A stretch of 45,302 nucleotides of DNA, taken from Bacteroidota bacterium. GTDB taxonomy: Bacteria > Bacteroidota > Bacteroidia > JAFLBG01. The position numbers and the translations under genes were made by a program. Numbering within the stretch: the first letter of the stretch is position 1; each line of letters begins with the position of its first letter. The notes below the pieces were generated by a model. That model was given only the letters and a program-made list of their open reading frames with translations. It did no database searches and was not told where the DNA came from. Shown here piece by piece: positions 8,765-17,529 of the stretch. Location: assembly GCA_017303975.1 (NCBI GenBank), contig JAFLBG010000031.1:1-45302 (forward strand), read 5' to 3'.

Positions 8765-11299
8765 ATGGAAGCTAAATTTTCACCAAGAGTTAAAGATGTT
8801 ATTACATTTAGTCGCGAAGAGGCTTTACGACTTGGTCATGATTATATTGGAACAGAACACTTGCTACTAGGTATTATAAGAGAGGGAGAAGGCATGGCAA
8901 TTCGCTTAATGAAAGCATTGCAAGTAAACATTCCGGAACTTAGAAAAACGGTAGAACAATCGATTGCTGTTACCACTAAGAAAAACACGAACATGGGTAA
9001 CATCCCATTAATCAAGCAAGCTGAAAAGGCTTTAAAAATAACCTATTTGGAGGCTAAATTATTTAAGAGTCCTGTAATTGGAACAGAACATTTGTTGTTA
9101 TCTATTTTAAAGGATGAAGATAATGTAGCAACAAAATCGTTACACAAATATGGTGTTGACTACGAAACTATTAAACAAGAACTAGAAAATATGACAATTG
9201 ATCCTAAAGCAGAGTTTCCTGCTAATCCGGCTGATGACGATAATGATGATGATGCAGGTTCGTTCAGCGCAGGTGCTAAAAAAACAACCGACTCTAAATC
9301 TAAAACCCCGGTATTAGATAATTTTGGACGTGATTTAACAAAAGCGGCCGAAGAAGGCAAATTAGATCCTATTGTAGGAAGAGAAAAGGAGATAGAGCGT
9401 GTATCTCAAATTTTAAGCCGTAGAAAGAAAAACAATCCGATATTGATTGGAGAACCGGGTGTTGGAAAATCAGCAATTGCAGAAGGTTTGGCGTTGCGCA
9501 TAATTCAAAAAAAGGTGTCGCGCGTATTGTTTGGAAAACGAGTAGTTACGCTAGATTTGGCTTCTTTAGTTGCCGGTACAAAATACCGCGGTCAGTTTGA
9601 AGAGCGAATGAAAGCCGTAATGAATGAGCTAGAAAAATCTCCTGATGTAATTTTGTTTATTGATGAAATACATACCATAATTGGAGCCGGTGGAGCATCG
9701 GGCTCTTTAGATGCGTCAAACATGTTTAAACCAGCGTTGGCGCGCGGAGAAATACAATGTATTGGAGCAACAACATTAGATGAGTACCGTCAATACATAG
9801 AAAAAGATGGTGCTTTAGAAAGACGTTTTCAAAAGGTAATGGTAGAGCCTACTACAGTAGATGAAACAATTCAGATTTTAAATAACATTAAGTCTAAATA
9901 CGAAGATCATCATAGTGTAACTTATTCTGATGAGGCATTAAAAGCATGTGTTACGCTAACAGCTCGTTACATAACCGACAGACATTTGCCCGACAAGGCA
10001 ATTGATGCTTTGGACGAAGCAGGATCTCGTGTACATATTACCAACATTAATGTTCCGAAGAACGTGTTGGAAATCGAGAAAAAAATTGAAGATATAAAGG
10101 AAGAAAAAAACAAGGTTGTTCGCAGTCAAAAATACGAAGAAGCTGCTCGATTAAGAGATACGGAAAGACAATTGCTAGAACAGCTGGAAGCCGCAAAAAA
10201 ATCTTGGGAAGAAGAAAGCAAAACACACCGAGTACAAGTTACCGAAGATAATGTAGCAGAAGTAGTTGCTATGATGACTGGTGTGCCGGTGCAACGTATT
10301 GCACAAACAGAAGGCAATAAGTTAATGAAAATGTACGATGAGCTAAAAGGCAAGGTAATTGGGCAAGATGATGCAATTAAAAAAATTGTAAAAGCAATAC
10401 AGCGCAATAGAGCGGGATTAAAAGATCCTAATAAACCTATTGGAACATTTGTGTTTCTAGGCCCTACAGGTGTTGGGAAAACACAGCTTGCAAAAATATT
10501 ATCACGCTATATGTTTGATAACGATGATGCGTTAGTGCGAATTGACATGAGCGAATACATGGAAAAATTCGCTGTTTCTCGTTTAGTAGGTGCTCCTCCA
10601 GGATATGTTGGGTACGAAGAAGGTGGACAACTGACAGAAAAAGTGCGTAGAAGACCATACTCAGTTGTGTTGTTAGATGAGATAGAAAAAGCGCATCCGG
10701 ATGTATTCAATTTATTGTTACAAGTTTTAGATGAGGGTCAATTAACCGATAGTTTGGGAAGAAAGATTGATTTTAAAAACACCGTTGTTATAATGACGTC
10801 TAATATTGGCTCTCGACAATTAAAAGATTTTGGACAAGGAGTAGGGTTTGGAACTAGTGCGAAAGTAAGCCAAGCAGACGATCATTCAAAAGGTGTTATA
10901 GAAGGTGCATTGCGCAAAGCATTTGCTCCGGAATTCCTAAACAGGATTGATGATGTTATTATGTTTAACTCATTGAGCCAGGAAGATATGACTAAGATTT
11001 TGGATGTAGAATTAGTTGGTCTAATAAACAGAATTGCACAAATGGGATTTACAGCTAAAATTAGCGAAGAAGCGAAAAAGTTTATTGTAGAAAAAGGCTA
11101 TGACTCTCAATTTGGGGCACGTCCACTGAAACGGGCGATTCAAAAGCATTTAGAAGATCCATTGGCAGAAGAAATTATCAAATCTAACTTAACAGAAGGA
11201 GATTCTATTGAGGTTGATTTTGATAAAGAAACAAGTGAGTTGAAATTTAAAAATACAAAGCCAAAAACTCCAAAAAAGAATAAGAAGGAAGAGAACTAA
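8765..11299 (+). CDS. clpC: ClpC-type AAA+ unfoldase (Clp protease ATP-binding subunit)
   Basis: Hexameric ATPase that unfolds proteins and feeds them to ClpP. 844 residues in the ClpC order: Clp N-terminal repeats (about 1-145), an acidic linker (about 150-175), first AAA+ module with Walker A GEPGVGKS (229-236) and Walker B VILFIDEIH, a UVR/coiled-coil middle segment (about 430-490, QKYEEAARLRDTERQL), a second AAA+ module with Walker A GPTGVGKT (566-573) and Walker B VVLLDEIEKAH, and the C-terminal D2-small domain. The ClpP-docking tripeptide VGF is at 693-695. The UVR segment and VGF separate it from ClpB, which lacks both. It is monocistronic, closed by hairpins at 11307-11390. Confidence 0.97.
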   Translation: MEAKFSPRVKDVITFSREEALRLGHDYIGTEHLLLGIIREGEGMAIRLMKALQVNIPELRKTVEQSIAVTTKKNTNMGNIPLIKQAEKALKITYLEAKLFKSPVIGTEHLLLSILKDEDNVATKSLHKYGVDYETIKQELENMTIDPKAEFPANPADDDNDDDAGSFSAGAKKTTDSKSKTPVLDNFGRDLTKAAEEGKLDPIVGREKEIERVSQILSRRKKNNPILIGEPGVGKSAIAEGLALRIIQKKVSRVLFGKRVVTLDLASLVAGTKYRGQFEERMKAVMNELEKSPDVILFIDEIHTIIGAGGASGSLDASNMFKPALARGEIQCIGATTLDEYRQYIEKDGALERRFQKVMVEPTTVDETIQILNNIKSKYEDHHSVTYSDEALKACVTLTARYITDRHLPDKAIDALDEAGSRVHITNINVPKNVLEIEKKIEDIKEEKNKVVRSQKYEEAARLRDTERQLLEQLEAAKKSWEEESKTHRVQVTEDNVAEVVAMMTGVPVQRIAQTEGNKLMKMYDELKGKVIGQDDAIKKIVKAIQRNRAGLKDPNKPIGTFVFLGPTGVGKTQLAKILSRYMFDNDDALVRIDMSEYMEKFAVSRLVGAPPGYVGYEEGGQLTEKVRRRPYSVVLLDEIEKAHPDVFNLLLQVLDEGQLTDSLGRKIDFKNTVVIMTSNIGSRQLKDFGQGVGFGTSAKVSQADDHSKGVIEGALRKAFAPEFLNRIDDVIMFNSLSQEDMTKILDVELVGLINRIAQMGFTAKISEEAKKFIVEKGYDSQFGARPLKRAIQKHLEDPLAEEIIKSNLTEGDSIEVDFDKETSELKFKNTKPKTPKKNKKEEN

Positions 11300-11306
11300 A
11301 TTTATG

Positions 11307-11341
11307 TTGGTTTACCGCTTATAAATATAGTGGTAAACCAA
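11307..11341 (+). terminator. First hairpin after clpC
   Basis: A perfect 10-bp stem ttggtttacc (11307-11316) / ggtaaaccaa (11332-11341), eight bases after the clpC stop, with only a short T-rich run after it. It probably acts with the stronger hairpin that follows. Confidence 0.5.
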
Positions 11342-11353
11342 TATTTTGGGCAT

Positions 11354-11391
11354 AAAAAAAGAGAGCAATTAATAAATTGCTCTCTTTTTTT
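11354..11391 (+). terminator. Intrinsic terminator after clpC, likely bidirectional
   Basis: The stem gagagcaatt (11361-11370) / aattgctctc (11375-11384) with loop AATA is flanked by a run of A's on the left and T's on the right. This fits a rho-independent terminator for clpC on the plus strand and also for the tRNA-Pro transcript on the minus strand. Confidence 0.85.
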
Positions 11392-11401
11392 GTCTTTTTT
11401 G

Positions 11402-11475
11402 TCGGGGTGGCCAGATTCGAACTGACGACCTCCACATCCCAAATGTGGCGCGATACCGGGCTACGCTACACCCCG
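11402..11475 (-). tRNA. tRNA-Pro (anticodon TGG)
   Basis: Read on the minus strand, the 74-base segment folds as a cloverleaf. The acceptor stem CGGGGTG pairs with CACCCCG, followed by discriminator A at 11402. The D arm opens with GCG and closes with CGC. The anticodon stem CCACA/TGTGG encloses the loop TTTGGGA, giving anticodon TGG. The T loop is TTCGAAT. The 3' CCA is not encoded. It is a single tRNA gene with no neighbouring tRNA. Confidence 0.97.
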
Positions 11476-11527
11476 AACTTTTTAAGCGAGGCAAAGATGC
11501 AAAATTTTTATCAATAATAAAAAATAT

Positions 11528-12229
11528 TTACTCTTTTACTTTATGATGAAGAACCTCTTCTGCAGTTTCTTTAAGCACAATTTGAGCTTCTTGCCCAAAA
11601 TACTTATCAATTAGAGCATGACCGGCATAAATAAGTGGGGTTAAACCAATAGCTACTAGTAACTTAAAGGTATATCCTGTTAAAGCCACATTTATAAAAA
11701 CCTCTGTAGTCATTTTCCCCGGCAACCAAAACGCAATTCCTACTACTAAAAAAGTATCTATAAATTGCGAAACCGCAGTAGAACCTGTTGTTCTGAGCCA
11801 TATTAACTTCCCTCCTGTCTTGTTACGAAGTGTCCAAAAAATAAATACATCTATCATTTGACCTACTAAAAATGCAACAATACTTCCTACTATAATCCAC
11901 ATAGATTGACCAAAAACAGCTGTAAATTGTTCGTTAGTGACTAATGAAACTGAGGATGCATTGATATTAATTGCAAAGAATAAAACAACAAATGCATAGG
12001 CAATTAATCCGGCTGTAATCAAAGAAAGCGTTCTTACACCTTTTTTACCGTAGTATTCATTAATCAAATCTGTTGTTAAAAAAACTACGGGCCATGGTAT
12101 AATACCAATACTCATTGTAAATGGACCTATTTGTATAAGCTTTGCACCAATTAGTTCTGCAACTACCGCATTTGTAATAAATATACCTGCAAGTATAAGG
12201 TAAACTATGTCCTTCTTGGTTTTAAACAT
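11528..12229 (-). CDS. yhhQ: Queuosine precursor transporter (YhhQ/VUT family)
   Basis: A 233-residue integral membrane protein with about six hydrophobic segments, matching the YhhQ (formerly DUF165) family: LTTDLINEYYGKKG after the second segment, the GQMIDVFIFWTLR motif, and TGSTAVSQFIDTFLV. In E. coli YhhQ imports preQ0/preQ1 for the queuosine modification of tRNA. Its ATG overlaps the end of bioA by eight bases (12222-12229), so translation is probably coupled to the biotin operon. No preQ1 riboswitch is seen, and none is expected at an internal operon position. The tie between biotin and queuosine genes is unexplained. Confidence 0.92.
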   Translation of the reverse strand: MFKTKKDIVYLILAGIFITNAVVAELIGAKLIQIGPFTMSIGIIPWPVVFLTTDLINEYYGKKGVRTLSLITAGLIAYAFVVLFFAININASSVSLVTNEQFTAVFGQSMWIIVGSIVAFLVGQMIDVFIFWTLRNKTGGKLIWLRTTGSTAVSQFIDTFLVVGIAFWLPGKMTTEVFINVALTGYTFKLLVAIGLTPLIYAGHALIDKYFGQEAQIVLKETAEEVLHHKVKE

Positions 12230-13502
12230 CGGTAGTTAAAAAATCAATTATTGTAGAATAAATAAATTTAAGTTCTGCCTCTGTAATACAATACGGAGGT
12301 AAAATGTAAATCGTATTCCCCATAGGTCTCAACAGTATGCCTTTTTTTAAAAAATAAAAATATGCCTTATCTCGTATTTCATTAAAATAAGAATCCTTCC
12401 CTTTTCCGGCTATTTCGAATGCGGCAATTGTACCAATACTTCTAGGGTTGAGCACATTCGCATAATTCGAAATATCTATGACAAATTGCTGATGATTTTG
12501 TTCAATCATTTTAATTTTTTCGAATACATTGTTCTGCTCAAACAAATCAAGACTGGCAAGCGAAGCTGCGCAAGCAATTGGATTGGCAGTAAAAGAGTGC
12601 CCGTGAAAAAATGTTTTATATCTATCATTTATTTTAAACTCTTGATACAAAAACTCTTTGCAAGAAGTAACTCCTAAAGCCATCGTACCTCCTGTTATTC
12701 CTTTTGACAAACAAATTATATCCACTTCGCTTTTCAAATAGTTTGTTGCAAACATTTTTCCTAATCGACCAAAACCTGTCATCACTTCATCTGCAATGGT
12801 AACTATACCGTTCTCCTTACACAGTAAAATCAGTTCATTTAATTCTTCGGCATCATAGATTACCATACCTCCTGCACCCAACACCAATGGCTCAAAAACG
12901 AAGGCCGCTATTTCATGTTTATTCTCTGCTATAATTCTATTAAAAGTAAGAAGTATTTCTTTTTTATTTTCTTTAGTTGGAACAGGTATATGTATTACAT
13001 CAAACAATAATTCCTCAAAAGGCTTAGAAAAGGCCCCGCGAGAACCAAGTGACATTACACCAAATGTGTCTCCATGATAAGAATTACTGAATGCAATTAT
13101 TTTTTTTCTGGGTTCGTTTTTATTATACCAATATTGTAGGGCCATTTTCAAGGCTACTTCCACCGCGGTAGATCCGTTGTCTGAATAAAAAATTTTTGAG
13201 TGTCCACCAGGCAAAATCTTCAACAATCTCTCTGCTAACTCAATCGCAGGAAGATGAGTAAATCCGGCAAATATTACATGCTCTAAATTCAAAAGCTGCT
13301 CATGCACTTTTTCTGCGATATATGGATGTGAATGCCCATGAATATTGACCCACCAGGAGCTTATGGCATCAATTATTTTACGCCCTTTATCGTCATACAA
13401 ATAAACACCCTCTGCCTTTACAATTGGCAAAGCAAGTGGATAAATAAAATGATTTGTATATGGATGCCAAATAACAGCAGCATCTCTTTCTGCTAAATTC
13501 AT
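12222..13502 (-). CDS. bioA: Adenosylmethionine-8-amino-7-oxononanoate aminotransferase
   Basis: PLP enzyme of fold type I that transfers the amino group of S-adenosylmethionine to 8-amino-7-oxononanoate, giving 7,8-diaminononanoate. 426 residues, normal for BioA. Visible motifs: SSWWVNIHGHSHPYI near residue 50, the aminotransferase class III segment FVFEPLVLGAGGM...IADEVMTGFGRLG, the PLP lysine K267 in CLSKGITGG, and FFHGHSFTANPIACA. It lies 11 bases after bioD and overlaps yhhQ by eight bases. The position between bioD and yhhQ and the WW/HGH motifs distinguish it from other class III aminotransferases. Confidence 0.97.
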   Translation of the reverse strand: MNLAERDAAVIWHPYTNHFIYPLALPIVKAEGVYLYDDKGRKIIDAISSWWVNIHGHSHPYIAEKVHEQLLNLEHVIFAGFTHLPAIELAERLLKILPGGHSKIFYSDNGSTAVEVALKMALQYWYNKNEPRKKIIAFSNSYHGDTFGVMSLGSRGAFSKPFEELLFDVIHIPVPTKENKKEILLTFNRIIAENKHEIAAFVFEPLVLGAGGMVIYDAEELNELILLCKENGIVTIADEVMTGFGRLGKMFATNYLKSEVDIICLSKGITGGTMALGVTSCKEFLYQEFKINDRYKTFFHGHSFTANPIACAASLASLDLFEQNNVFEKIKMIEQNHQQFVIDISNYANVLNPRSIGTIAAFEIAGKGKDSYFNEIRDKAYFYFLKKGILLRPMGNTIYILPPYCITEAELKFIYSTIIDFLTTDV

Positions 13503-13513
13503 TGATAATATAT

Positions 13514-14134
13514 TTAAATCAGTTCCTTCTCTAGTTGCGCTGCATACTGAGCTACTAACTCTTTCGTAAATTTAGTTTCCTTCTTAATTCGCCCCAAGCA
13601 CTTGTATTTTGTGTGATTCAGAATGACCTCTTCAGAAAATTTATTTTCAGGACCATTGAATACAATGCCTAACACATTACAATTCCTTTGTTTAAGCAGC
13701 TCGTGTGAAAGCAATGTATGATTAATGCTTCCCAAATAAATACTCGACACCAAAATAACATCGGCTTGCAAATACGAAATTAGATCAACTACTAATTCTG
13801 TATCATTAATAGGAACCATAAGCCCGCCAGCTCCCTCAACTACAAGAGTATTTGATGTTTTGGGAGTCACGATATCACTAATTTTAATTTCTTTTTTTTC
13901 TAATGCAGCCGCTGCATGTGGAGACATGAAAGCCTTTAAAGAAATATACTCGGGATGAATAATGCTGTTACTATTGCTCAACAATCCTCGCACTACATCA
14001 CTATCTTTGCCCTCTATATCGCCCGACTGTATTGGCTTCCAATAATCTGCATGGAGAGCCTCCGTCACAATGGCCGAAACAATTGTTTTACCAACATCTG
14101 TTCCAATTCCTGTTATAAAAATTCGTCTCGACAT
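13514..14134 (-). CDS. bioD: ATP-dependent dethiobiotin synthetase
   Basis: Forms the ureido ring of dethiobiotin from diaminononanoate, CO2 and ATP in the cytoplasm. 206 residues. The N-terminal P-loop is GIGTDVGKT (residues 9-17). KPIQSG and the VVEGAGGLMVPI segment, both BioD signatures, follow. The start codon is one base after the bioF stop and the next gene starts 11 bases downstream, so it sits inside a tightly packed operon. No unusual feature was seen. Confidence 0.97.
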   Translation of the reverse strand: MSRRIFITGIGTDVGKTIVSAIVTEALHADYWKPIQSGDIEGKDSDVVRGLLSNSNSIIHPEYISLKAFMSPHAAAALEKKEIKISDIVTPKTSNTLVVEGAGGLMVPINDTELVVDLISYLQADVILVSSIYLGSINHTLLSHELLKQRNCNVLGIVFNGPENKFSEEVILNHTKYKCLGRIKKETKFTKELVAQYAAQLEKELI

Positions 14135-14135
14135 A

Positions 14136-15287
14136 CTATTTCAATAAATACGATGTAAGTTGATTAGCTAATTTTTCAATTTCATTTGCAGTATTAAAAC
14201 TGTGCAAACATATTCGTAAACGCTCCTTTCCTAATGCTACGGTTGGGCTCAAAACGGGCTTTATAGCAAATCCGTTCTCTTGCAAAGCTTTTGCAAACTG
14301 CTTTACTTGGTTATTTCCGGGAATATGAATAATCTTTATTGGAGTTGTATTTTTAGTGAAATTACTTGTTGGTAATTTATCTAGAAGAGCATTAAATAAA
14401 TTTATGTTTTCATATAATTTGGAACGCTCTGAATTATGAGCTTTCAAATAATGATACGCTGCTATTATGGTACACAAACTGTGCAATGGCAACGCGGTAG
14501 TGTAAATAAAAGACCTTGAAAAATTAATCAAATATTTTTTCAGCAATTCACTTCCCACTACACATGCTCCATGGGCGCCTAAGGCTTTTCCAAAAGTGTG
14601 TACCCGAGCAATTACTTTTTTCTCTATACCTAATGCCACCACCAAACCTTCTCCATTCTCTCCAATGATGCCGGTAGCATGCGCTTCATCAACAAGTAAA
14701 TTAGCACCAACTTGCTCACACAACAAAGCAATTTCCTTCAACGGAGCAACATCTCCATCCATAGAGTAAACAGATTCAACTACAACAAAAACATGTCCTT
14801 TTGATCTTTGAAGTTTGTCTTGTAAACTATCCAAATCATTGTGCTTAAAGGCAAACGATTTTGCTAAACTCAAACGAAGTCCATCTCTAATGGATGCATG
14901 AACTAACTCATCGTAAATAATTGTGTCGTCTTTCCCGGCAATGCAAGACAGCAACCCCAAATTAGCATCGTAGCCAGAATTGTAGATAAGTGCAGCTTCG
15001 GCATGATGATATGCTGCGATTTCAAGCTCCAGCTGCTCGCAAAACTCCGAATTACCCGACAATAAACGAGAACCTCCGGAGCCGTTTATTGTAAGCTCTG
15101 TAGATGTATTATAAAACTCAAAGGCTGAATTAGAAATTACTTTATTGCGTGCAAAACCTAAATAGTCATTTGATGTAAAATCTATAATTTCTTTAGATAT
15201 AGATAACTTTCGCAAAGCATTTTCCGATTGTCTTTTTAAAAGCTTAGCTTGAAATGATTTGTTGGCAGAAAAGTCAATTAAATCCAC
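14136..15287 (-). CDS. bioF: 8-amino-7-oxononanoate synthase
   Basis: PLP enzyme (alpha-oxoamine synthase family) that condenses a pimeloyl thioester with L-alanine. 383 residues, typical length. Motifs: DFTSNDYLGFA near residue 40, GSGGSRLLSGNSE, the aspartate region LLVDEAHATGIIGENG, and the PLP lysine K234 in HTFGKALGAHGA. Related KBL or serine palmitoyltransferase enzymes share the fold, but the biotin operon context settles the assignment. It begins eight bases after the outer-membrane-like gene. Confidence 0.96.
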   Translation of the reverse strand: MDLIDFSANKSFQAKLLKRQSENALRKLSISKEIIDFTSNDYLGFARNKVISNSAFEFYNTSTELTINGSGGSRLLSGNSEFCEQLELEIAAYHHAEAALIYNSGYDANLGLLSCIAGKDDTIIYDELVHASIRDGLRLSLAKSFAFKHNDLDSLQDKLQRSKGHVFVVVESVYSMDGDVAPLKEIALLCEQVGANLLVDEAHATGIIGENGEGLVVALGIEKKVIARVHTFGKALGAHGACVVGSELLKKYLINFSRSFIYTTALPLHSLCTIIAAYHYLKAHNSERSKLYENINLFNALLDKLPTSNFTKNTTPIKIIHIPGNNQVKQFAKALQENGFAIKPVLSPTVALGKERLRICLHSFNTANEIEKLANQLTSYLLK

Positions 15288-15295
15288 ACCATTAC

Positions 15296-16057
15296 TTATT
15301 CTTTTGACACATCAATTCTAATGCCTGAAACAATATTATAGGATACAATATTGTGATTAATAGTACTTGGGGTTTCGTCTTTGTTATTTTTAAAATATTT
15401 AAACTCCACACATGGATTAACAAACAAATATACGTGAGGCAGCACCTTATAGTCTGCCAAAAGCCCTAAGTTTAAAAGAAAAGAACGAGCCATTGGTTCT
15501 TCTCCAAAAAAGTTAAATCGCTCTATGCCGTTATAATTAAAATAACCTAAACGAGATGTAGCACTAAATGAATACAGCTTATCTGAATCAAATTTAAAGG
15601 GGACTTCCAATGTAAAATAGATTTTATCAAATCTAAAACTTTCGTCAAAAATCAAATTAGATTCGGCCGCAGTAGGAGTAGAACTAAGTGCTAATTGGTC
15701 GATATAAAATTCTTCAAAACTAATTCCCAATCCCATTCTTACTTTCATTACAGGAAAAGACGCTTCGTAGTTGTAAAATTTCGTTGGATTCTTTGCTGTA
15801 AACTGAATTTCACCTGAGCGAATTACATTTCCACTCTTATCATAAATTACGGCATTCGTAAGAGTTGAATACCAACGAGCTGTACCAAAACCATAACTTG
15901 CAGCAACAAAATATTTTTTCTGCTTTCTAAAACTTCCTGCACCTTCTTCTTGCGAAAATAATACAGGCAAACAAAACAAGATTGCTAGAGCCGAAAATAG
16001 TACTTTTTTCAAATTAAAAATTTTAGAGTTGTTCAACGGAAACCTTTTGCTTTGCAT
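15296..16057 (-). CDS. Putative outer-membrane beta-barrel protein inside the biotin operon
   Basis: I do not recognise a named family. The mature part (about 220 residues) is rich in alternating polar/hydrophobic strands with aromatic belts ([84 protein letters not shown]), as in small outer-membrane barrels. The ATG at 16057 lies inside bioB and would place a 15-residue polar extension before the signal sequence. A TTG at 16012, just after the bioB stop, gives a standard signal peptide ([20 protein letters not shown]) and may be the true start. It lies between bioB and bioF, eight bases from bioF. A role in uptake across the outer membrane is only a guess from context. Confidence 0.65.
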   Translation of the reverse strand: MQSKRFPLNNSKIFNLKKVLFSALAILFCLPVLFSQEEGAGSFRKQKKYFVAASYGFGTARWYSTLTNAVIYDKSGNVIRSGEIQFTAKNPTKFYNYEASFPVMKVRMGLGISFEEFYIDQLALSSTPTAAESNLIFDESFRFDKIYFTLEVPFKFDSDKLYSFSATSRLGYFNYNGIERFNFFGEEPMARSFLLNLGLLADYKVLPHVYLFVNPCVEFKYFKNNKDETPSTINHNIVSYNIVSGIRIDVSKE

Positions 16058-17009
16058 CCTTAAATGCAGCTTTGGGTTTTAATCCAAGTATTGAAAACAT
16101 TTCCATATCCTCGTTAAAATTAGGATTAGGAGTTGTAAGTAATTTATCTCCGGCAAAAATAGAATTAGCTCCGGCTAAAAAGCACAATGCTTGCCCCTCC
16201 AAACTCATTTGGGTGCGCCCTGCAGATAGCCTTACAGCTGTTTTAGGCATAGCAATACGAGTTGTGGCCACCATACGCACCATTTCCCAAATTGGGACCA
16301 ACGGTTGTTTCTCAAGTGGAGTGCCTTCTACAGGAACCAACGCATTAATAGGAACCGACTCCGGCTGAGGACTTAATGATGTTAGTGTCAAAAGCATGTC
16401 AATTCTGTCTTCTACAGACTCTCCCATGCCAATAATACCTCCGGAACATACAGTAACTCCGGCTTTACGCACATTATTGATTGTACCCAATCTGTCTTCG
16501 TAAGTACGTGTTGAAATTATATTTGTATAATATTCTTTAGATGTATCTATATTATGATTGTAAGCATATAATCCAGCGTCAGCAAGCTTTTGAGCTTGAG
16601 ATTCGTTTAACATGCCCAAGGTGCAACAAACCTCCATCTCTAGCGAGTTTACCGCTTTTACCATTTCTAACACATTATCAAAATCTCTGTTATCTCGCAC
16701 TTCACGCCATGCAGCGCCCATGCACAATCTAGAGGCACCAGCTTCTTTAGCTTTTTTCGCGGCAGAAGAAACCTGCTCCACACTCATCAGCTTATGCACA
16801 TTAACATCGGTGTGGTATCTAGCTGCTTGAGGGCAATAGCCGCAATCTTCCGGACATCCTCCGGTTTTAACAGAAAGTAACGAACTTACCTGAACTTCAT
16901 TTGCATCATGATTTGCACGATGTACTGAAGCTGCTTTAAAAACTAAATCAAGTAATGGAAGATTGTAAATATCCAATAACTCTTGTTTCGTATATTTTAT
17001 AGTCGACAT
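16023..17009 (-). CDS. bioB: Biotin synthase
   Basis: Radical-SAM enzyme that inserts sulfur into dethiobiotin, the last step of biotin synthesis. 328 residues. The 4Fe-4S ligands are C52, C56 and C59 ([12 protein letters not shown]). The [2Fe-2S] site residues lie in [31 protein letters not shown] and the arginine of RLSAGRTQM. It is the first gene of the operon, behind a consensus promoter at 17030-17059, with a 5' leader of only about 15-20 bases and no Shine-Dalgarno. No BirA-type operator palindrome is visible around the promoter. bioC, bioH or bioG are absent from this operon, so the pimeloyl source must be encoded elsewhere. Confidence 0.99.
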   Translation of the reverse strand: MSTIKYTKQELLDIYNLPLLDLVFKAASVHRANHDANEVQVSSLLSVKTGGCPEDCGYCPQAARYHTDVNVHKLMSVEQVSSAAKKAKEAGASRLCMGAAWREVRDNRDFDNVLEMVKAVNSLEMEVCCTLGMLNESQAQKLADAGLYAYNHNIDTSKEYYTNIISTRTYEDRLGTINNVRKAGVTVCSGGIIGMGESVEDRIDMLLTLTSLSPQPESVPINALVPVEGTPLEKQPLVPIWEMVRMVATTRIAMPKTAVRLSAGRTQMSLEGQALCFLAGANSIFAGDKLLTTPNPNFNEDMEMFSILGLKPKAAFKDAKQKVSVEQL

Positions 17010-17029
17010 ATATTAATGTGGGTGTGTAA

Positions 17030-17059
17030 CAAATATAACATTTTATGGAAATTAGTCAA
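17030..17059 (-). promoter_or_regulatory. Promoter of the biotin operon (TTG-N19-TATATTTG)
   Basis: On the minus strand TTG (17057-17059) is followed after exactly 19 bases by TATATTTG (17030-17037), a full match to the Bacteroidota primary-sigma consensus TTG-N19/20-TAnnTTTG. The bioB ATG lies about 20 bases downstream. The whole element is in the 66-base gap after the P-loop kinase gene. Confidence 0.8.
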
Positions 17060-17075
17060 TAGCCCTAAAAAGGCT

Positions 17076-17510
17076 TTAAACACTAGGAAGTAAACAAACG
17101 TGGTATTTAGCAGCCATTTTTTGAAGTTGTTCCTCTCCTATTCCATGAATATTTTTTCCATTGTGCCTATTTTCAACGGTAACAACAAATAACGAATAAT
17201 TAAATTCCATTGCTAATTTAAAGTATGGCTCCATTTCCCATTCCAATGTAAAAGTATTGTGTACAATGATTTTGGAGTGCTGCAGTTGCATACTTTCCTT
17301 CACACGAAGTTCACATTGCTTGTATGCCAAGTAATTTTTATCAAATTCAAAATGATAATTTCCAGTTTCCGAATCGGTAAAAAAATCATCTATTGATGCA
17401 ATTGGATATTTGCCATTTTCGCTTAACACATTTGCTAATGTCGATTTCCCGCTACCAGGCAAGCCTCTAAGAATAATCAACGCCTTGTCCGACAACTTAT
17501 CACCCAGCAT
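17076..17510 (-). CDS. Small P-loop kinase, N4BP2/polynucleotide-kinase-like
   Basis: 144 residues. The Walker A motif GLPGSGKST lies near residue 16 (ALIILRGLPGSGKSTLA), followed by SIDDFFTDSETGNYHF, where the DDFF pair and the following G-x-Y-x-F resemble the kinase domain of NEDD4-binding protein 2 and related AAA_33 proteins. The segment IIVHNTFTLEWEMEPYFKLA matches the ...NT...WEM.PY..LA pattern of that group, and the C-terminal HGIGEEQLQKMAAKY matches its HGV...I..M...Y element. Members phosphorylate nucleic-acid ends or small molecules; the substrate here is unknown. It precedes the biotin promoter and follows the LytTR regulator by 19 bases on the same strand, so these two may be co-transcribed. 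Confidence 0.75.
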   Translation of the reverse strand: MLGDKLSDKALIILRGLPGSGKSTLANVLSENGKYPIASIDDFFTDSETGNYHFEFDKNYLAYKQCELRVKESMQLQHSKIIVHNTFTLEWEMEPYFKLAMEFNYSLFVVTVENRHNGKNIHGIGEEQLQKMAAKYHVCLLPSV

Positions 17511-17529
17511 AAAATAGAAAATATGGAAA

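Noticed and set aside
16990-17075. BirA operator or biotin riboswitch before bioB
   Set aside because: No palindrome or conserved leader was found; the 5' leader is too short for a riboswitch.
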